Assembly: GCA_016210825.1 (NCBI GenBank)
Contig: JACQTM010000207.1
Coordinates: 1 to 14,329, forward strand
DNA: 14,329 nt
Direction of reading: 5' to 3'
From: Hyphomicrobiales bacterium
GTDB lineage: Bacteria > Pseudomonadota > Alphaproteobacteria > Rhizobiales > Xanthobacteraceae
Position numbers and translations under genes: made by a program. Below are positions 13,490 through 14,329 of this stretch, in pieces. The notes below the pieces were generated by a model. The model searched no databases. It saw nothing but the letters and a program-made list of their open reading frames with translations, and was not told the DNA's origin. How positions within the stretch are numbered: the first letter of the stretch is position 1; each line of letters starts with the position of its first letter.

Positions 13490-14329
13490 ATGTCTTTATT
13501 TCAAGCGCCTATGCGGCACGGCCGCGAAAGGTTTTTGCGCGGCGTCGTGCGTTGTGGCCTCATTGCAGCCGCGGCGTTAACGTTTGTCGTCCTCACCCCC
13601 GACATGGCCGGCGCCCAGGGCGGCGGCGGTGGCCCACTCACACTGTCGTCGAACATCGGCAACGCCAACATGGCGGCGTCGAATTCGGTGTTCGACCTCA
13701 CCAACAAATTCCTGCGCGATCTCGCCAATCAATCGGATACCGGCCGCTTCGCGCCCGGCGGCTTCAACCCCGGCGGCGGCGGCGCGTCGGAGCAGCGTGA
13801 TCCGCATTGGCGCTTTTGGTCGGAGGGCTATGGACTGTGGTCGCGCACCGGCGCGCAAAACGTTTTCACCGGCGACAAGCGCACGTCCTATGGCGGCATC
13901 GCCGGCCTCGGCTACACGCTGGCGCCGGGCGTGAATATCGGCATGTCAGTGGATCAGGGACATACCAAGATCAACCTTCCGGTGGTGGCGCAGCGCGCGA
14001 CTGTCGATCTCACCCAGATCGGGCTCAACGGTAGCATCGATTCCGGACCCTGGACATTCTCGATCGCGTTCATTCACGGCTTCGGCGATATCCATACGCA
14101 TCGCTCCGACGGCGGGGGTCCGATCTCCGCGAGCTACGGCACGAAGATCTCCGGCGCGGTTGGCGAGGTCAGTTACTACTGGTCGAGCGGCCATTGGCGC
14201 GTTGTGCCGAAGATCGGTATTGACGGCTCGCACGGTCACAACGACGCCTTTGTCGAAAGCGGCGGCTCGCTCCCGGTCACCGCGACGGAGCAATCCACTT
14301 TTCGCGCGCGCGCCTTCGCCGGCGTCGAA
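13490..14329 (+). CDS. Autotransporter-type outer-membrane beta-barrel protein (3' end beyond window)
   Basis: The frame is open for 280 codons from ATG 13490 to the right edge. A long signal peptide with an Arg-rich n-region (R9, R12, R14, R17, R21) ends near AGA-QG (residues 40-44). A short region rich in Gly, Asn and Ser (about 44-104) follows, then a chain of amphipathic beta-strands beginning HWRFWSEGYGLW (106-117). Examples are RTSYGGIAGLGYTLAPGVNIGMS and WTFSIAFIHGFGDI-like strands. This is the pattern of the autotransporter beta-domain that inserts in the outer membrane. The passenger is nearly absent, so it may work as a porin-like barrel or carry a small surface loop. The ribosome site is weak (GGCGAGCG). 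The remaining strands and terminal aromatic residue lie outside the window. Confidence 0.8.
   Translation, partial: MSLFQAPMRHGRERFLRGVVRCGLIAAAALTFVVLTPDMAGAQGGGGGPLTLSSNIGNANMAASNSVFDLTNKFLRDLANQSDTGRFAPGGFNPGGGGASEQRDPHWRFWSEGYGLWSRTGAQNVFTGDKRTSYGGIAGLGYTLAPGVNIGMSVDQGHTKINLPVVAQRATVDLTQIGLNGSIDSGPWTFSIAFIHGFGDIHTHRSDGGGPISASYGTKISGAVGEVSYYWSSGHWRVVPKIGIDGSHGHNDAFVESGGSLPVTATEQSTFRARAFAGVE

Noticed and set aside
1..14329. Mobile elements, CRISPR arrays, tRNA or rRNA genes
   Set aside because: No transposase or integrase motifs, no regularly spaced repeats and no tRNA-like cloverleaf were seen while reading both strands.

Overview
The window looks like a chromosomal segment of a GC-rich alphaproteobacterium, most likely Hyphomicrobiales (Bradyrhizobium/Rhodopseudomonas/Pseudolabrys-like). 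This rests on a direct-repeat GTTC-N7-GTTC LexA box, a sigma54 -24/-12 promoter before a flagellar hook gene, and protein families typical of that order. That placement is inference from gene content, not a database match. No tRNA, rRNA, insertion sequence, integrase or CRISPR array was seen.

Layout, left to right. (1) Positions 1-417 (-): the 5' part of a flagellar hook gene (flgE), with a sigma54 promoter at 485-500 and two related inverted repeats 20 bp apart further upstream. (2) 662-1798 (-): an msrA-msrB operon for two exported methionine sulfoxide reductases; MsrA has a Sec-type signal and MsrB a twin-arginine-type signal. (3) 1982-2827 (+): a MoxR-type AAA ATPase without its usual VWA-domain partner. 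(4) 2883-4428 (+): a LexA box, a catalytically intact Y-family DNA polymerase, and a translationally coupled 83-aa protein with four putative zinc-binding cysteines. This is the most interesting unit in the window. (5) 4593-6830 (-): a DUF4410-like lipoprotein and an FAD-dependent amine/amino-acid oxidase. (6) 6953-7987 (+): a SixA-like histidine phosphatase and a universal stress protein. (7) 7994-8590 (-): an unrecognised two-helix membrane protein. (8) 8815-10689 (+): a 508-aa coiled-coil protein of crescentin-like architecture and a small two-helix membrane protein, closed by a strong intrinsic terminator. (9) 10780-11211 (-): a small exported Trp-rich protein. (10) 11434-12696 (-): a periplasmic solute-binding protein of the branched-chain amino-acid type with no permease or ATPase nearby. 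(11) 12896-13153 (+): an 85-aa exported protein. (12) 13490 to the right edge (+): an autotransporter-type outer-membrane beta-barrel with almost no passenger.

Two functional threads can be supported: protein repair in the envelope (msrA-msrB) and the SOS mutagenesis/tolerance unit (LexA box, polymerase, small Cys4 protein). Many remaining genes encode envelope proteins: a lipoprotein, a binding protein, small secreted proteins and a beta-barrel. They are not obviously one system.
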